From an uncultured Clostridia bacterium (lineage in GTDB: Bacteria > Bacillota > Clostridia > UBA1212 > UBA1255), in contig CAJFUB010000008.1 in NCBI GenBank assembly GCA_904420095.1, positions 56,142 through 120,141 of the forward strand: a stretch of 64,000 bases of DNA, in the 5' to 3' direction. Positions 62,895 through 64,000 of this stretch are shown one piece after another. The notes under the pieces were generated by a model. The model did no database searches, had not been told where the DNA came from, and worked only from the letters and a program-made list of their open reading frames with translations. A program made the position numbers and the translations under genes. Within the stretch, counting starts at the first letter, position 1; each line of letters begins with the position of its first letter.

Positions 62895-63123
62895 GATATG
62901 ATATTATATTCATTTCAGAAAACATTATACTATAATTTGAAATCGCTGAGCTTCCGCTATTACGCCATAGAACAGGTTTCAGAAAAGGTCGACCGCGAGC
63001 ATACTCGCATTCACGATTCCCGCCCTTCTTATATTTTTGGGGCGACAGAATACAGCTGCGCATTTATATCCTTAAGAAGAACGAGCAGTAAGCGTTTTAG
63101 ACTAAATAAACGTGTACAGAAAT

Positions 63124-63336
63124 AAAAAAACGCTTGTTTATGCGGTTTTTTCTGTGCTTGTAAGAGCCGCATGAAAAAGATTTTTCGGTTTTCGGAGGTT
63201 GGAGCGGAACTCTCTCGAAGTCGCAAAAAGTTGATAGCGACAGCGAGCTGTCGTGAGGGCGTTTACACCCGAATAGGCAAGCCGAGCGTGACTTTTTGCG
63301 AAAGAGGAGGAGCAAAGCGAACTTTGCTCCGACGTG
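63124..63336 (-). repeat. dispersed hairpin repeat, copy C (inverted)
   Basis: Reverse complement aligns with copy A (24097-24330): palindrome GGAGCAAAG-CGAA-CTTTGCTCC, arms TCGCAAAAAGT ... ACTTTTTGCGA about 75 bases apart, T-arm-like GAGAGAGTTCCGCTCC, then TCTTTTTCATGCGGCTCTTA. The 750 bases from 62895 to 63652 contain copies C and D and no supported gene; several short open frames there follow the repeat. Confidence 0.65.
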
Positions 63337-63405
63337 TCTAAGGACTATAAAAAAGATATTTTTTCGATTTTGGCTGTTGGAGTTGAACCCTCGCACGAGA
63401 CAAGA
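63337..63405 (-). repeat. dispersed hairpin repeat, copy D (partial, inverted)
   Basis: Half-length relative of copy C: GAGGGTTCAACTCC followed by CGAAAAAATATCTTTTTT on the minus strand, directly adjoining copy C. Confidence 0.5.
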
Positions 63406-63652
63406 CAACTGCAAAGGACAAGACAGACAACACCAGTAAACAGCACTTTAGAGAATATCTGAAATTAAACGAAGGGGTTCAGATTGCACCGTTTTTCCGT
63501 TTTCGTTTTCTATTTTAACTTTTTTAATTTTCTTGTCCAGTTTAAATTTGAAAACGGACAGCTCACGAGCCTGCATAAATACTGGGTTTTATAAACACCA
63601 TTGTTGGCCAAACCCTATAGGTTCAGATTTCAATGGTGTTTTCATTTCGTTC

Positions 63653-64000
63653 TTAAAAAATTTGTTGAATAAGAAGTTTTATTTTTTCATTGGGAATTCC
63701 AAGGTGTTTAAAGAAACATGCATATACTAAAGCAAGAAGAGCTGGGTATATTTCCGCATTTTCTCCCCATTCAATAGTGCCCGAATGTGTTTTGCTATTA
63801 CGAAGCTTTACAAAAGACGAAATATTTGTATCGGTTATTTTTGGTAATGACCATTTTGAAATTACCGCATCAATAACATCTATATTTTCATTGTACAGTG
63901 TAATGATTTTTTGCTTTAATGTGTAATCCAAATACTGAAAAGCACTGCTTATAGTGGTTTGCTTAGAAGGATCAAGTTCGGGATGTAATTCTGTAAATTC
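63653..64000 (-). CDS. HEPN-domain protein (ApeA-like), partial
   Basis: Frame open from the right window edge to a stop at 63653; 115 C-terminal residues seen. SSFVKLRNSKTHSG contains the R-x4-H motif of HEPN ribonucleases, flanked by helices as in the C-terminal HEPN of ApeA-type anti-phage proteins (YPALLALVYACFFKHLGIP after it). HEPN effectors cut RNA during abortive infection. Strongly AT-rich and placed next to repeat copies C and D, so probably acquired. A CAATGGTGT/ACACCATTG hairpin (63595-63644) lies downstream. The N-terminus and exact family are outside the window. Confidence 0.65.
   Translation of the reverse strand, partial: EFTELHPELDPSKQTTISSAFQYLDYTLKQKIITLYNENIDVIDAVISKWSLPKITDTNISSFVKLRNSKTHSGTIEWGENAEIYPALLALVYACFFKHLGIPNEKIKLLIQQIF

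Noticed and set aside
62854..63414. Several short frames in the last intergenic region
   Set aside because: They read across repeats C and D and have skewed, low-information compositions.

Overview
The window reads as chromosome of an anaerobic Clostridia-type Bacillota. The signs are the ylxM-ffh-rpsP-khpA-rimM-trmD order, tRNAs with encoded CCA, strong GGAGG ribosome binding sites, DUF3793/DUF2325 metal genes, AraM-type glycerol-1-phosphate dehydrogenase and TIGR04076. No marker fixes the genus. Core genes are moderately GC-rich; 23.1-25.8 kb and the last 0.6 kb are clearly AT-rich and look acquired.

Layout. 0-5.5 kb (minus): a BREX-type ATPase cut by the left edge, a TerB-N/TerB-C protein, and an FtsK/SpoIIIE translocase split into two frames at a run of ten A. 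5.8-7.2 kb: a GH39-like glycosidase. 7.4-11.1 kb: a type I-C CRISPR effector operon (cas5c-cas8c-cas7, with a clear internal start for Cas11c), but only a scrap of cas3 and no cas1/2/4 or array in view. 11.3-14.4 kb: DNA-alkyltransferase-like protein, acetyltransferase, methyltransferase and a P-loop ATPase. 14.4-21.4 kb: a metal operon (DtxR regulator, DUF2325, DUF3793, flavodoxin, ZIP transporter), then an ABC half-transporter pair with its TetR regulator. 21.6-25.6 kb: a flavoprotein, tRNA-Ser, and small AT-rich genes separated by related hairpin repeats. 25.8-38.5 kb: hydrolase/methyltransferase operon, an ECF plus YbtPQ/IrtAB-like import operon, a divergent AraC regulator, and a peroxiredoxin with its reductase. 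38.6-39.0 kb: wreckage of an insertion sequence and an ABC gene. 39.5-48 kb: LysR regulator and a redox/envelope operon with three flavodoxin genes, two lipoprotein-type and one membrane-anchored. 48.1-58.3 kb: RNA-modification and translation genes, including an in-frame TrmD-cysteine desulfurase fusion next to thiI. 58.6-62.9 kb: miscellaneous enzymes. 62.9-64 kb: inverted copies of the 24-kb repeats, and a HEPN-type protein cut by the right edge.

How it fits together. A palindrome GTTAG-N6-CTAAC recurs at seven positions between 17 and 38.5 kb. Five sites, at four promoters plus the AraC promoter, sit within or just downstream of recognisable sigma-A promoter elements. They precede the DtxR operon (two sites), the first ABC pair, the methyltransferase/hydrolase operon, the ECF/ABC operon, the AraC gene and ahpC. 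This suggests one metal-responsive regulon, with the DtxR protein as likely regulator, coupling metallophore or metal uptake to peroxide defence. The gene set resembles the equibactin/yersiniabactin uptake logic (DtxR or AraC regulators, YbtPQ-like ABC pair, ECF module) without any siderophore synthase in view.

Main leads: the regulon; the split ftsK; the orphan type I-C effector with its internal Cas11c start; the TrmD-desulfurase fusion; and the repeat family shared by the two AT-rich accessory regions.
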